A stretch of 14,589 bases of DNA from contig JAEOSH010000052.1 of the NCBI GenBank assembly GCA_016840465.1, forward strand, positions 1 to 14,589, in the 5' to 3' direction. The position numbers and the translations under genes are program-made. A model generated the notes under the pieces. That model was given only the letters and a program-made list of their open reading frames with translations. It was not told the DNA's origin and did no database searches. This DNA is from Candidatus Baldrarchaeum yapensis (lineage in GTDB: Archaea; Asgardarchaeota; Baldrarchaeia; Baldrarchaeales; Baldrarchaeaceae). Shown piece by piece: positions 7,083 to 13,682 of the stretch; position 1 is the stretch's first letter, and every line of letters begins with the position of its first letter.

Positions 7083-7994
7083 ATGATGGAAGGCGAAGTA
7101 CTAGGAACCCTGATGGCGATATTGGCATCGCTTTCGTGGGCGACCGCTGCAGTGCTTTACAGGAAAGCATTGATGAGGTTTTCAAATCCGCTCATCACAA
7201 ACGGGCTTCGCGTTCCACTTGCGATTCTGACTCTTTTGCTCATTGCGTTTGTAATGACCGGGGCAGAGCCCATCATATACCTTCTAACTCATACCGACGT
7301 GTTACTATTGGTGTTTGTTGCGACACTCATTGCAAACGTCGTTGGGGATACCTTGTACTTGGTTGCAATAAGGAATGTCGGAGTGTCAACGGGATATCCC
7401 CTCTCGTACACTTATCCTCTGATGGTTGCGGTGCTCGCCGCAGTTTTCCTCAGGGAACACATATACCTCTCACTGATTGCGGGGACGGCTATTGCCATTT
7501 TGGGGGTGTGGCTTCTCTCTCAAAAGCCAAGCGGTAACAATGAGAGCGAAATTGGGAGGTACAGTTTCGCGGCGGGAGTGGTCGCAGCACTGGGCGCATC
7601 TCTGTCCTGGTCCGTTGCAATTGTGGTACTGAAGGTTGTTGTGATGGGTGCGGATCCAATAGCCGCGGCAATCTTCAAACTTATCTTCATACTTGTGCTG
7701 GTATCGCCGGTGATGCTGGTTAAGCATGAAGAGGTAAGGAGAAACGTTGATAAGAGAACACTGATGTTCGCAATGGCCGGTGGAATCTTCGGTATAGGCG
7801 TAGGAGACTGGTTCCTTTATGTGAGCCTTAAGATGATAGGTGCGGCGAGAGCTGCCGCTCTCACAACTTCAGCGCCTCTTCTGTCATTGATTCTGGCGGT
7901 ATTGATACTTAAGGAGCGCGTCGTGGTGCGGCAGGTCTTCGGAACGGTTCTCGTGGTGACGGGTGTGCTGATGGTTGTCCTGAAACCGTTCTAA
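7083..7994 (+). CDS. EamA/DMT-family membrane transporter
   Basis: This 303-residue inner-membrane protein of the drug/metabolite transporter superfamily has about ten hydrophobic helices and little else. The two homologous EamA halves are visible. The first runs from LGTLMAILASLSWATAAVLY to IAGTAIAILGVWLLSQKP. The second runs from YSFAAGVVAALGASLSWSVA to FGTVLVVTGVLMVVLKPF. Each half opens with an ASLSW-type helix and closes with an ILKERV- or FLREHIY-type helix preceding the last span, as in the family. A charged linker near KPSGNNESEIGR joins the halves. Members export or import amino acids, sugars, purines or other small metabolites; substrate cannot be read from sequence. The start is ATG 7083 or the adjacent ATG 7086; no strong ribosome site is seen, and a TATA-like box lies at 7031. 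Confidence 0.9.
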   Translation: MMEGEVLGTLMAILASLSWATAAVLYRKALMRFSNPLITNGLRVPLAILTLLLIAFVMTGAEPIIYLLTHTDVLLLVFVATLIANVVGDTLYLVAIRNVGVSTGYPLSYTYPLMVAVLAAVFLREHIYLSLIAGTAIAILGVWLLSQKPSGNNESEIGRYSFAAGVVAALGASLSWSVAIVVLKVVVMGADPIAAAIFKLIFILVLVSPVMLVKHEEVRRNVDKRTLMFAMAGGIFGIGVGDWFLYVSLKMIGAARAAALTTSAPLLSLILAVLILKERVVVRQVFGTVLVVTGVLMVVLKPF

Positions 7995-8022
7995 GCGGCT
8001 GTCATTTGGCAAAATTGATGGG

Positions 8023-8031
8023 TTTATATAT
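8023..8031 (+). promoter_or_regulatory. TATA box giving a likely leaderless transcript
   Basis: TTTATATAT is centred about 25 nt upstream of the ATG at 8052. Archaeal transcription starts about 25 nt from the box centre, so the mRNA would begin at or beside the start codon. No GGTG-like ribosome site precedes this gene, unlike many neighbours. Confidence 0.5.
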
Positions 8032-8051
8032 GATCCTGTGGAGAAACAAAA

Positions 8052-8795
8052 ATGGTGAATCTGATGCAGAATTTGAAGAAACAATTCTTGCAGTTGCTTG
8101 AGAAGGATAAAGAGTTTCGATACACTGTGGCTGGATATCTTGGAATCTCTGAGATGATGAAAAGATTTGACGCTACTCAGGAGGAAATTAAGAAGCTACG
8201 TGAAGATTTTAATACTATGCGAGCGGAAGTAACGCGAATATGGGAAGAAATGCGATTGCTTCGCGAAGAACAAAGAAGACTACGCGAAGATTTTAATAAA
8301 ATGCTCGAGGTGGTGAAGACTCTACAGGAGGATGTCAGAGTTCTTAAAGGGGATGTTGCAACTTTAAAAAATGGCCATAAGAGGTTAGAGAGGGAATTGA
8401 CTAAAGTATGGGTTGCTCTCACGAGAAGCTTTGAAATCATAAGGATGTTCGCAGGAAGAGCATACGAAAGTTTTGTGAGATCCGTAATGTCTGATTATCT
8501 CATAGCACGAGGGATCATGCCCGAAGGTGCGCGGTTAAGGAGAATTGTAATTGATGGCGAAGAGATAAATTTATTTCACGAGGACCCTCTGATTGTGGGT
8601 GAGGTTACCGCACGGGTGGAAGATGTAGGAGAATTGGACAAACTTATGCGCAAGGTGGAGGTTGCTAGGAAGAAGTACGGGCGTGAACCCTACAGGATAC
8701 TCGTAGCGCTGACCGCAACGAAGAGCATCGCGAAAGACTTACAGAGGAGGGCAAAGGAGTTGGGAGTAGAACTAATAGTTGGGAGATACATATGA
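8052..8795 (+). CDS. Coiled-coil protein with C-terminal PD-(D/E)XK-like domain (DUF3782-type)
   Basis: This 247-residue protein resembles the archaeal DUF3782 group. Residues about 25-128 form a long charged coiled coil (KKLREDFNTMRAEV, MRLLREEQRRLREDFNKML, TLQEDVRVLKGDVATLKNGH). A helical linker (MFAGRAYESFVRSVMSDYLI) leads to a restriction-endonuclease-like C-domain: RIVIDGEEINLF, EDPLIVGEVTARV, YRILVALTATKSIAKDLQRR and ELGVELIVGRYI. In active members one expects a D followed by E-x-K. Here the strands read EIN and EVT, so the catalytic Asp and Lys are replaced and nuclease activity is doubtful. The coiled coil contains a tandem 28-residue repeat. The ORF is intact. The gene has its own TATA box and probably no leader. 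Function is unknown; scaffold or DNA-binding roles are guesses. Confidence 0.75.
   Translation: MVNLMQNLKKQFLQLLEKDKEFRYTVAGYLGISEMMKRFDATQEEIKKLREDFNTMRAEVTRIWEEMRLLREEQRRLREDFNKMLEVVKTLQEDVRVLKGDVATLKNGHKRLERELTKVWVALTRSFEIIRMFAGRAYESFVRSVMSDYLIARGIMPEGARLRRIVIDGEEINLFHEDPLIVGEVTARVEDVGELDKLMRKVEVARKKYGREPYRILVALTATKSIAKDLQRRAKELGVELIVGRYI
8181..8348 (+). repeat. Two tandem 84-bp units inside the coiled-coil gene
   Basis: Units 8181-8264 and 8265-8348 encode related 28-residue blocks (four heptads each), EEIKKLREDFNTM and EEQRRLREDFNKM followed by weaker similarity ending in RLL or RVL. The core at 8196-8219 matches 8280-8303 at 21 of 24 bases. This points to an in-frame internal duplication. 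Confidence 0.65.
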
Positions 8796-8834
8796 TAACT
8801 CCAAACAAGCCTCTTCAATTATAATTCTCCGTCA

Positions 8835-9314
8835 TCAATGTTTAATTTTCCTCCAGACGGCTTCAACGAGTTTCTTCACGTGTTGTAGCGCCCTTGCAAC
8901 ATCGTTTCTGTCTGCCTCGTTCTCATAAAAGTTCTTGTGCATAGAATCAGCTATTAACCATGAATCCCTTACCCAATCGCCTAGTTCTCCCGCAAGGATT
9001 GATTTGTACTGCCAAAGTTCAACATGCCTGGTGAGAACCTTCTTTTCTTTCCAGAATGCATAGGCCTTAACCGCGAGAGCTGCAGCGTTCCATATTTTCT
9101 CGCTGGCTTGTCTAAGATTTTCCCTTTTTAATTCGTTCTCCGCCCACTCAAGAAGTTCTCGAGCGGCTTCAATGTACTTTTCCGCCCTGCTTTCAGGATC
9201 TACTTCCTTAATGACAAGATCGGTGAGCATTTCCTCTATCGATCTTCCGTTCCTCTCAGCACGACGACGTAATTCTTCGAAAACAACCTTAGGAACAGAG
9301 ATGCCTAGCATCAT
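8835..9314 (-). CDS. PaREP1-family protein with RHH-like N-terminus (copy 2)
   Basis: This 159-residue second PaREP1-family protein is divergent from the first copy. The N-terminus ISVPKVVFEELRRRAERNGR followed by SIEEMLTDLVIKEVD looks strongly like a CopG-type ribbon-helix-helix unit. The PaREP1 core then shows DPESRAEKYIEAARELLEWA, QASEKIWNAAALAVKAYAFW, LTRHVELWQY and ADSMHKNFYENE. Conserved with copy 1 are DPxxRAxxY, SEKxW and the HxNxY motif (here HKNFY). The Arg near that His in copy 1 is Ser here. ATG 9314 and ATG 9311 are adjacent, with no clear ribosome site. It stands alone, tail-to-tail with the coiled-coil gene 39 bp away. Function is unknown; a DNA-binding, HEPN-like helical protein is the inference. 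Confidence 0.85.
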   Translation of the reverse strand: MMLGISVPKVVFEELRRRAERNGRSIEEMLTDLVIKEVDPESRAEKYIEAARELLEWAENELKRENLRQASEKIWNAAALAVKAYAFWKEKKVLTRHVELWQYKSILAGELGDWVRDSWLIADSMHKNFYENEADRNDVARALQHVKKLVEAVWRKIKH

Positions 9315-9420
9315 TGATCCCTGTAGTAATTTTCCCGCTCGATACTATTAACTCCTTGCTTTGGAATTTCCTTAAGAAAATGCTTAGAGATTTTGAAATG
9401 AGTGGATTTCCATTAAATGC

Positions 9421-10572
9421 TCATATTGCTGTGAGTACTGTCCTCTTGACGAACTCCTTGACGAGCACAAGATCATCTATGTAAACGAATTCGTTGGGAC
9501 CGTGTATATTGTTATCCCCGCGAAGTGCGCCGAACTGAACCACCGGCATCCTATCAATGAGGTATGCTCCATCGGTTCCACCTAACTCGACAAGGATCTT
9601 CGGTTCTCTACCCAAAATGTCTCCTAGGATCCGTTTAAACGTCTCAATCACATGTTGATCCGTCGTAGCCCACGCGTCCATGAGAGGTCCTATCTTAATC
9701 TCCACGTCGATTCCATGCCTCTTAGCAAATTCCTCTATCCTGCGCTTGAGGTCCAAAGCCGCGTCCTTGGCTCTTTCCTCAGGAATGGTCCTCCTATCAA
9801 TGATGAGCGTGCATTCTCCAGGGATTACGTTCGGTGCGACACCTCCCCTTATCATGGTGACACTTACTCTTCCGGGAACCTTCTCGTAAAATTCGGGGGC
9901 ATCGTACTTTGAAACCACCGTTCTCTCCAGCTCCTTTCCAAATTCCTCAACAAATGAGACAACCTTTGCGGCGGCATATATCGCATTCTTCCCCTTAAAC
10001 GGATACGCCGAGTGCTCCTGTTTCCCCTTAACCGTCACCTCTAATCTAGCAACCCCTGATGCACCTATGAACAAACCCTCGGGTCCGCTGTCCAATACGA
10101 CCCCGATGTCCCCCGTTATGCTTCTGTAGAATTCCTCGGACTCTCCTGTCTCCTCCCCTCCCGAGACTATCAGCACCGGGAAGATCTTCGGTTCCAAACC
10201 CTCGTCGATGACCTCCTTGAACGCCGTCAACGCAGCCGCAATTCCGGACTTGTCATCAGATGCCCCCCTTCCGTAAACCTTTCCCTCCTTGATGATCGGT
10301 GTGAAGGGATCGATGGTCCAGCCCTCCCCTGGAGGAACTACGTCATAATGTGTGAGAAATATCACCTTCTTGCCCTCTCGAGGAGCGTTAGGCAGAGTTA
10401 TCTTCAGATGCGGGAGCCCCCTTCGGTCCACCACTCTTTCGGTAACACATCCTATGCGTTTAGCCTCCTCCTCGACGACCTTCACAATCTCATCGAAGTT
10501 TTTGTGCTCATGGGATGTCGTGTCGATCGACACGAGTTTTTTGAGGAGTTCCACCATATATTCTACCGACAA
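9421..10572 (-). CDS. M20-family metallopeptidase/deacylase (ArgE/DapE/CPG2-like)
   Basis: This is a complete cytosolic zinc enzyme of about 383 aa in the M20 family, which hydrolyses peptides or N-acyl amino acids. The metal and catalytic residues are all present, numbered from the chosen start: THYDVVPP (His75, general-base partner Asp77), GRGASDDKSG (bridging Asp106), GGEETG (catalytic Glu140 and metal Glu141), LDSGPEG (Asp161) and NIHGPNE (His357). The middle dimerisation domain runs from about ASGVARLEVTVKGKQEHSAY to DAALDLKRRIEEF. The TTG at 10572 is favoured: GGTG lies exactly 6 nt upstream. ATG 10578 is part of that site, and GTG 10581 is also possible. Substrate could be a succinyl- or acetyl-amino acid or a dipeptide; the absence of lysine or arginine pathway genes nearby means it cannot be called DapE or ArgE. 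Confidence 0.9.
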   Translation of the reverse strand: MSVEYMVELLKKLVSIDTTSHEHKNFDEIVKVVEEEAKRIGCVTERVVDRRGLPHLKITLPNAPREGKKVIFLTHYDVVPPGEGWTIDPFTPIIKEGKVYGRGASDDKSGIAAALTAFKEVIDEGLEPKIFPVLIVSGGEETGESEEFYRSITGDIGVVLDSGPEGLFIGASGVARLEVTVKGKQEHSAYPFKGKNAIYAAAKVVSFVEEFGKELERTVVSKYDAPEFYEKVPGRVSVTMIRGGVAPNVIPGECTLIIDRRTIPEERAKDAALDLKRRIEEFAKRHGIDVEIKIGPLMDAWATTDQHVIETFKRILGDILGREPKILVELGGTDGAYLIDRMPVVQFGALRGDNNIHGPNEFVYIDDLVLVKEFVKRTVLTAI

Positions 10573-10582
10573 GGGCATCACC
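10573..10582 (-). promoter_or_regulatory. Ribosome binding site deciding the M20 peptidase start
   Basis: On the minus strand GGTG (10582-10579) is followed by ATGCCC and the TTG at 10572. The same GGTG plus 6 nt arrangement precedes other genes here, so the in-frame ATG inside the spacer is probably not the start. Confidence 0.4.
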
Positions 10583-10757
10583 TAATAGTTTATTGAAACC
10601 ACAAACGCTGGAAGCCTTTAACAAATATTTCGGATAATAACCGTATTTTTACAGGTTTCTAAATCCGCGATAAATAACGCTAATCCCCGCATTTTCGATG
10701 CTCTGACAAGCATCCTTCGGCAATGTCTGAGAAGCTAGAGGATGATCGGCCATAATG

Positions 10758-10764
10758 TTTTATA
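10758..10764 (+). promoter_or_regulatory. Likely TATA box of the AbrB-type gene
   Basis: TTTTATA lies about 38 nt upstream of the GTG at 10799, placing initiation near 10786, just before the GGTGAT ribosome site at 10788. The 217-bp gap that holds it (10582-10798) also carries the divergent peptidase promoter; I see no other feature there. Confidence 0.4.
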
Positions 10765-10798
10765 GCGGGCATTGGAAGAACATACCTGGTGATATTTG

Positions 10799-11047
10799 GT
10801 GAAGGTCGTTGGGAAAATCGGGCGGAAATTCACGCTTTATCCCCCTAGGGAGTTCATGAGGAAACTTGGGCTTAAGGAGGGGGATACTGTAGTTTATACG
10901 ATCAAGGATGGAAAACTCGTAGTGGAACCTGTGGAAAATCCCTTTAAGTACGCCTTAAGGGTAAAGAAATGGGCGAAAATAAAAGCCAAAGAACTGGAGG
11001 AGTTTTCTGAGAAAATGCAAATGGAGTTAATTGGAGGAAGAGAGTAA
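10799..11047 (+). CDS. AbrB/MazE/SpoVT-type DNA-binding antitoxin-like protein
   Basis: This 82-residue protein has an N-terminal swapped-hairpin AbrB domain: KVVGKIGRKFTLYPPREFMR then KLGLKEGDTVVYTIKDGKLV and VEPVENPF. These are the strand, LGLKEGD turn and strand typical of MazE/VapB/AbrB antitoxins and transition-state regulators. The C-terminal half (ALRVKKWAKIKAKELEEFSE) is a basic/acidic helix, where VapB-type antitoxins hold their toxin. GGTGAT at 10788-10793 precedes the GTG at 10799; a TTG at 10796 is less likely. Such genes usually overlap or abut a PIN-domain toxin gene. Here a reading frame with a PIN-like beginning follows but is short and lacks a normal start, so this looks like an orphan antitoxin or a stand-alone regulator. 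Confidence 0.85.
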   Translation: MKVVGKIGRKFTLYPPREFMRKLGLKEGDTVVYTIKDGKLVVEPVENPFKYALRVKKWAKIKAKELEEFSEKMQMELIGGRE

Positions 11048-11193
11048 TTCTTGATGCAACATGCCTCCTTCTGATTTTAAGAAAGAGTATGTATTCGATA
11101 GAAACATTCGTTAGTGCAACGAAAACTAAGGAAAGTATTTCAGGACGTTTAAAGGAACTAACAGCATCTACTACTGAGGGCTACCCGAACTAA
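11047..11193 (+). pseudogene. Remnant of a PIN-domain (VapC-like) toxin gene
   Basis: Immediately after the antitoxin-like gene, overlapping its last base in the next frame, a 48-codon frame begins ILDATCLLLILRK. This is the usual opening of a VapC PIN domain (hydrophobic strand, first catalytic Asp, hydrophobic helix). The frame has no ATG, GTG or TTG before the Asp: the codon where a start would be expected is ATT at 11047. GGAGG lies 9 nt upstream (11033-11037). After LRK the translation no longer resembles PIN, and it stops at 11191-11193, far short of the usual 120-140 residues. The later acidic residues are missing. Only the first dozen residues carry signal, so chance similarity is possible. 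Confidence 0.4.
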
Positions 11194-11253
11194 CCAGTTA
11201 TACTAAAAAACTTGTTTAAGGCGATCACATTAACTAAATGAGGGGGCTCCGAT

Positions 11254-12408
11254 TTGCGAAAGATGAACGTTAAGATCGTGTGGTTCGATAGCATGGGGGC
11301 CAAGAGCAGTTGTATATTCGTCGAGACCCCTGATGTCAAGGTACTTGTGGATCCGGGGGCCGCAGAACTGCAACCCAAATTTCCCCTACCCGATGAACTC
11401 AAGGCCTACTTTAACCGCAGGGCGCACGAGGAGATAGAGCGCGCAGCATCGAATGCCGATATTGTCATTATAACTCATTATCATTATGACCATCATACTC
11501 TTCCATCCAACAGTATGGTCAACGCTGATGTTCTTTACGGGGGAAAACTCATCCTCGCGAAAAATCCGAATGTTTACATAAATGGGTCGCAATGGGATCG
11601 TGCAAGACTGTTCTTTAGGGAAATATTCGAGAGGTTCGGTGACAGGAGCCTGAAGGATGAAATGATCGAGCCTGAGGAGATGGAGTTCCCGGATCCCATG
11701 GAGAGCCTCCCGCTTGCATCCAGCAGAGACTATGGCGATTACAGCGCGCGTAAGAGGGAGTTACTCGAGAAGGGAAGAAAGTGGTTCCAAAAGTTGTGCG
11801 AAACATGGAAATCGGAGAAATGGGTTCCGGAGGTCAAGTTTCAGAACCTCGAAGTAAAGTTCGCAGATGGAAAGGAGTTCAGGTTCGGGGATACGATTAT
11901 TAGGTTTTCGAATCCAATGTTTCACGGAATGGAGTTTGACAGACTGGGTTGGGTTCTCGCAGTCGTGATAGAGCACGCGGGGGAGAAGTTGCTCTATACG
12001 TCTGATCTTCAGGGTCCGGTGATAGAGGACTACGCCGCCTGGATAATTGACGAGAGGCCGGACCTTCTCATCGTCGACGGACCTCCAACGTACCTCTTCG
12101 GGTACATGCTGAACAGGATAAACCTAGGGAGGGCGGTGGAAAACATGTGCCGGATAATAAGGGAATCCAATGCAGAACTCATAATTTATGATCACCATCT
12201 GCTGAGAGATGCGAAGTACAGGGAAAGAGTCGGTGAAGTGTATGAAGTTGCAAGGAAAGAGGAGAAGAAAGTGTTAACGGCGGCGGAATTGTTGGGGGAG
12301 GAACCTATTGCCGATAGAGCACTGAAGTGGAAAGAAGATGAAGAGTCCCTCAAAAGATATATGCATGAGATCGGGTTGAGTTCTGACAACGATAAAACTC
12401 GTCAGTGA
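11254..12408 (+). CDS. UPF0282-type metallo-beta-lactamase-fold hydrolase
   Basis: This 384-residue cytosolic protein resembles the archaeal UPF0282 family. The N-terminus (VWFDSMGAKSSCIFVETPDV, then KVLVDPGAAE) is the family's opening. THYHYDHH at 74-81 is the HxHxDH metal-binding motif of the metallo-beta-lactamase fold. FSNPMFHGMEFDRLGWVLAV supplies a further His, LLYTSDLQGP the bridging Asp, and IIYDHHLLRDAKYRERV the terminal His motif. As I recall, family members are nearer 300 residues; the extra length lies mainly in the insert around 95-195 (DRARLFFREIFERFGDRSLK and following). The substrate is unknown; a nuclease or phosphodiesterase-type activity is a guess. TTG 11254 is preceded by GGGGG about 8 nt upstream; ATG 11263 is an alternative. 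Its stop overlaps that of the convergent LutB-like gene by 7 bp. Confidence 0.85.
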   Translation: MRKMNVKIVWFDSMGAKSSCIFVETPDVKVLVDPGAAELQPKFPLPDELKAYFNRRAHEEIERAASNADIVIITHYHYDHHTLPSNSMVNADVLYGGKLILAKNPNVYINGSQWDRARLFFREIFERFGDRSLKDEMIEPEEMEFPDPMESLPLASSRDYGDYSARKRELLEKGRKWFQKLCETWKSEKWVPEVKFQNLEVKFADGKEFRFGDTIIRFSNPMFHGMEFDRLGWVLAVVIEHAGEKLLYTSDLQGPVIEDYAAWIIDERPDLLIVDGPPTYLFGYMLNRINLGRAVENMCRIIRESNAELIIYDHHLLRDAKYRERVGEVYEVARKEEKKVLTAAELLGEEPIADRALKWKEDEESLKRYMHEIGLSSDNDKTRQ

Positions 12409-13682
12409 GGAGTTTCTCCGAAGGGATTTCCGTAGTTCAGGATGTTCTCAAGGATCTGCTTATGTCTCGGAACCGCGTATCCGTTGCGCTGAAGCCGCTT
12501 CCTCAGCTTCTCTATCATACCCGGGATGTCCAGTTCGAGGGGACAAGCGAGTGTACATTTCCCACAGAGTGTACATGCAAAGGCGGGTCCCGCGCATTTT
12601 TCAAGCCCCTCAGTGAATGCTGTGAGAATAATGCCGATACCTCCAACGTACCTGTAGCCGTAGGTTCCACCGATGGTTCTGTAAACGGGGCAAACGTTAA
12701 GACAGGATCCGCACCGCACACACATCAACGCATCCCTAAAATCGGGGTCCCGCAACATTTTCGTCCTACCGTTATCTAAGAGTACCAGATGTACCTCCTT
12801 GGGACCGTGCACACCGATTGTTAGGACGAACTCCACATCTCCGGTTCTGCTGGGGCCAGTGATGAGCGAAATGTAACTCGGCATCAATTGACCCGTAGCG
12901 AATACGGGTATAAGGCGAGAGACGATGAACGCATCCTCCACGGTTGGGTTCAACTTCTCTATTCCCGCAATGCATATGTGCACTGGGGGAGCGTTCGTTA
13001 CGAACCCTCCATTTCCCTCATTTGTTATCAAAAATATTGTTCCGGTGTCGGCGGCGATTGCGTTTGTGCCTGAAATTCCGATATCCGCCTTAAAGAACTT
13101 CTCCCTGAGAACCCTTCTCGCTGCCATTGTTATTGCTGGAATTTCAGGCGGTACGTCCTCCCCCAAGATGCTAGAAAACATATCTGCAATCCTCTTCCTC
13201 GGAATGTGTATCGCTGGCGCAACCAGATGTGAAGGCTTCTCCTTAAGCTGCTGTATTATGAATTCTCCCAGATCGGTCTCCACAACCTCTATACCGCGCG
13301 ATTCTAACACGTTGTTGAGATCTATTTCCTCGGTCGTCATGGATTTGGACTTCACAACAAGTTTTGCGTCGTGTTCCTCGCATATCTTCAAAACGATACC
13401 ATTTGCCTCATCTTTATCCCTTGCAAAGTGAAATGCTCCACCCGCGAATTCTACACTTTCCTTCACCATCTTTATTAACTCATCAACCCTCTCAATCGCC
13501 TCTCTTCGTATCTCTCTAAGTTTCTCTACTAACTCCTTAAACCGTTTAATCCTCGATGTTGCCTCCTTCCTTGCCGCGAAAAATCTATCCGTGGCATCCC
13601 TTATGACCTTCATCGCCTCAACATTTCTTAACGCTCTATCAAGTAGCGCAATGTACTCCTCATACCATACGCAAGTTTTCAC
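12402..13682 (-). CDS. LutB-like LUD-domain iron-sulfur protein
   Basis: This 426-residue protein matches LutB, a component of the LutABC lactate oxidation complex. A helical N-terminus (1-80) leads into the LUD domain, with ADIGISGTNAIAADTGTIFL and ITNEGNGGFVTNAPPVHICI matching the family's SG-N-A-A-TG and TNEGNG motifs. Two ferredoxin motifs follow: CVRCGSCLNVCP (Cys321, 324, 327, 331) and CTLCGKCTLACP (Cys370, 373, 376, 380), enough for two [4Fe-4S] clusters. The C-terminal extension present in many bacterial LutB proteins is missing. The GTG start forms a GTGA overlap with the LutA-like stop, with GGGGG upstream, so the two are co-translated. In the cell it probably relays electrons from an organic-acid dehydrogenase. 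No LutC or lactate dehydrogenase is seen in the window, so lactate as substrate is unproven. Confidence 0.9.
   Translation of the reverse strand: MKTCVWYEEYIALLDRALRNVEAMKVIRDATDRFFAARKEATSRIKRFKELVEKLREIRREAIERVDELIKMVKESVEFAGGAFHFARDKDEANGIVLKICEEHDAKLVVKSKSMTTEEIDLNNVLESRGIEVVETDLGEFIIQQLKEKPSHLVAPAIHIPRKRIADMFSSILGEDVPPEIPAITMAARRVLREKFFKADIGISGTNAIAADTGTIFLITNEGNGGFVTNAPPVHICIAGIEKLNPTVEDAFIVSRLIPVFATGQLMPSYISLITGPSRTGDVEFVLTIGVHGPKEVHLVLLDNGRTKMLRDPDFRDALMCVRCGSCLNVCPVYRTIGGTYGYRYVGGIGIILTAFTEGLEKCAGPAFACTLCGKCTLACPLELDIPGMIEKLRKRLQRNGYAVPRHKQILENILNYGNPFGETPH

Noticed and set aside
7043-7537. 164-codon + strand frame overlapping the transporter gene
   Set aside because: The other frame encodes a complete EamA transporter with ten helices; this one is rich in His, Arg and Cys with no recognisable motif.
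10690-10750. Possible C/D box small RNA (two CTGA boxes and a GATGAT nearby)
   Set aside because: No RTGATGA box C lies before the first CTGA and no C' box between them, so the order is wrong for a C/D guide RNA.
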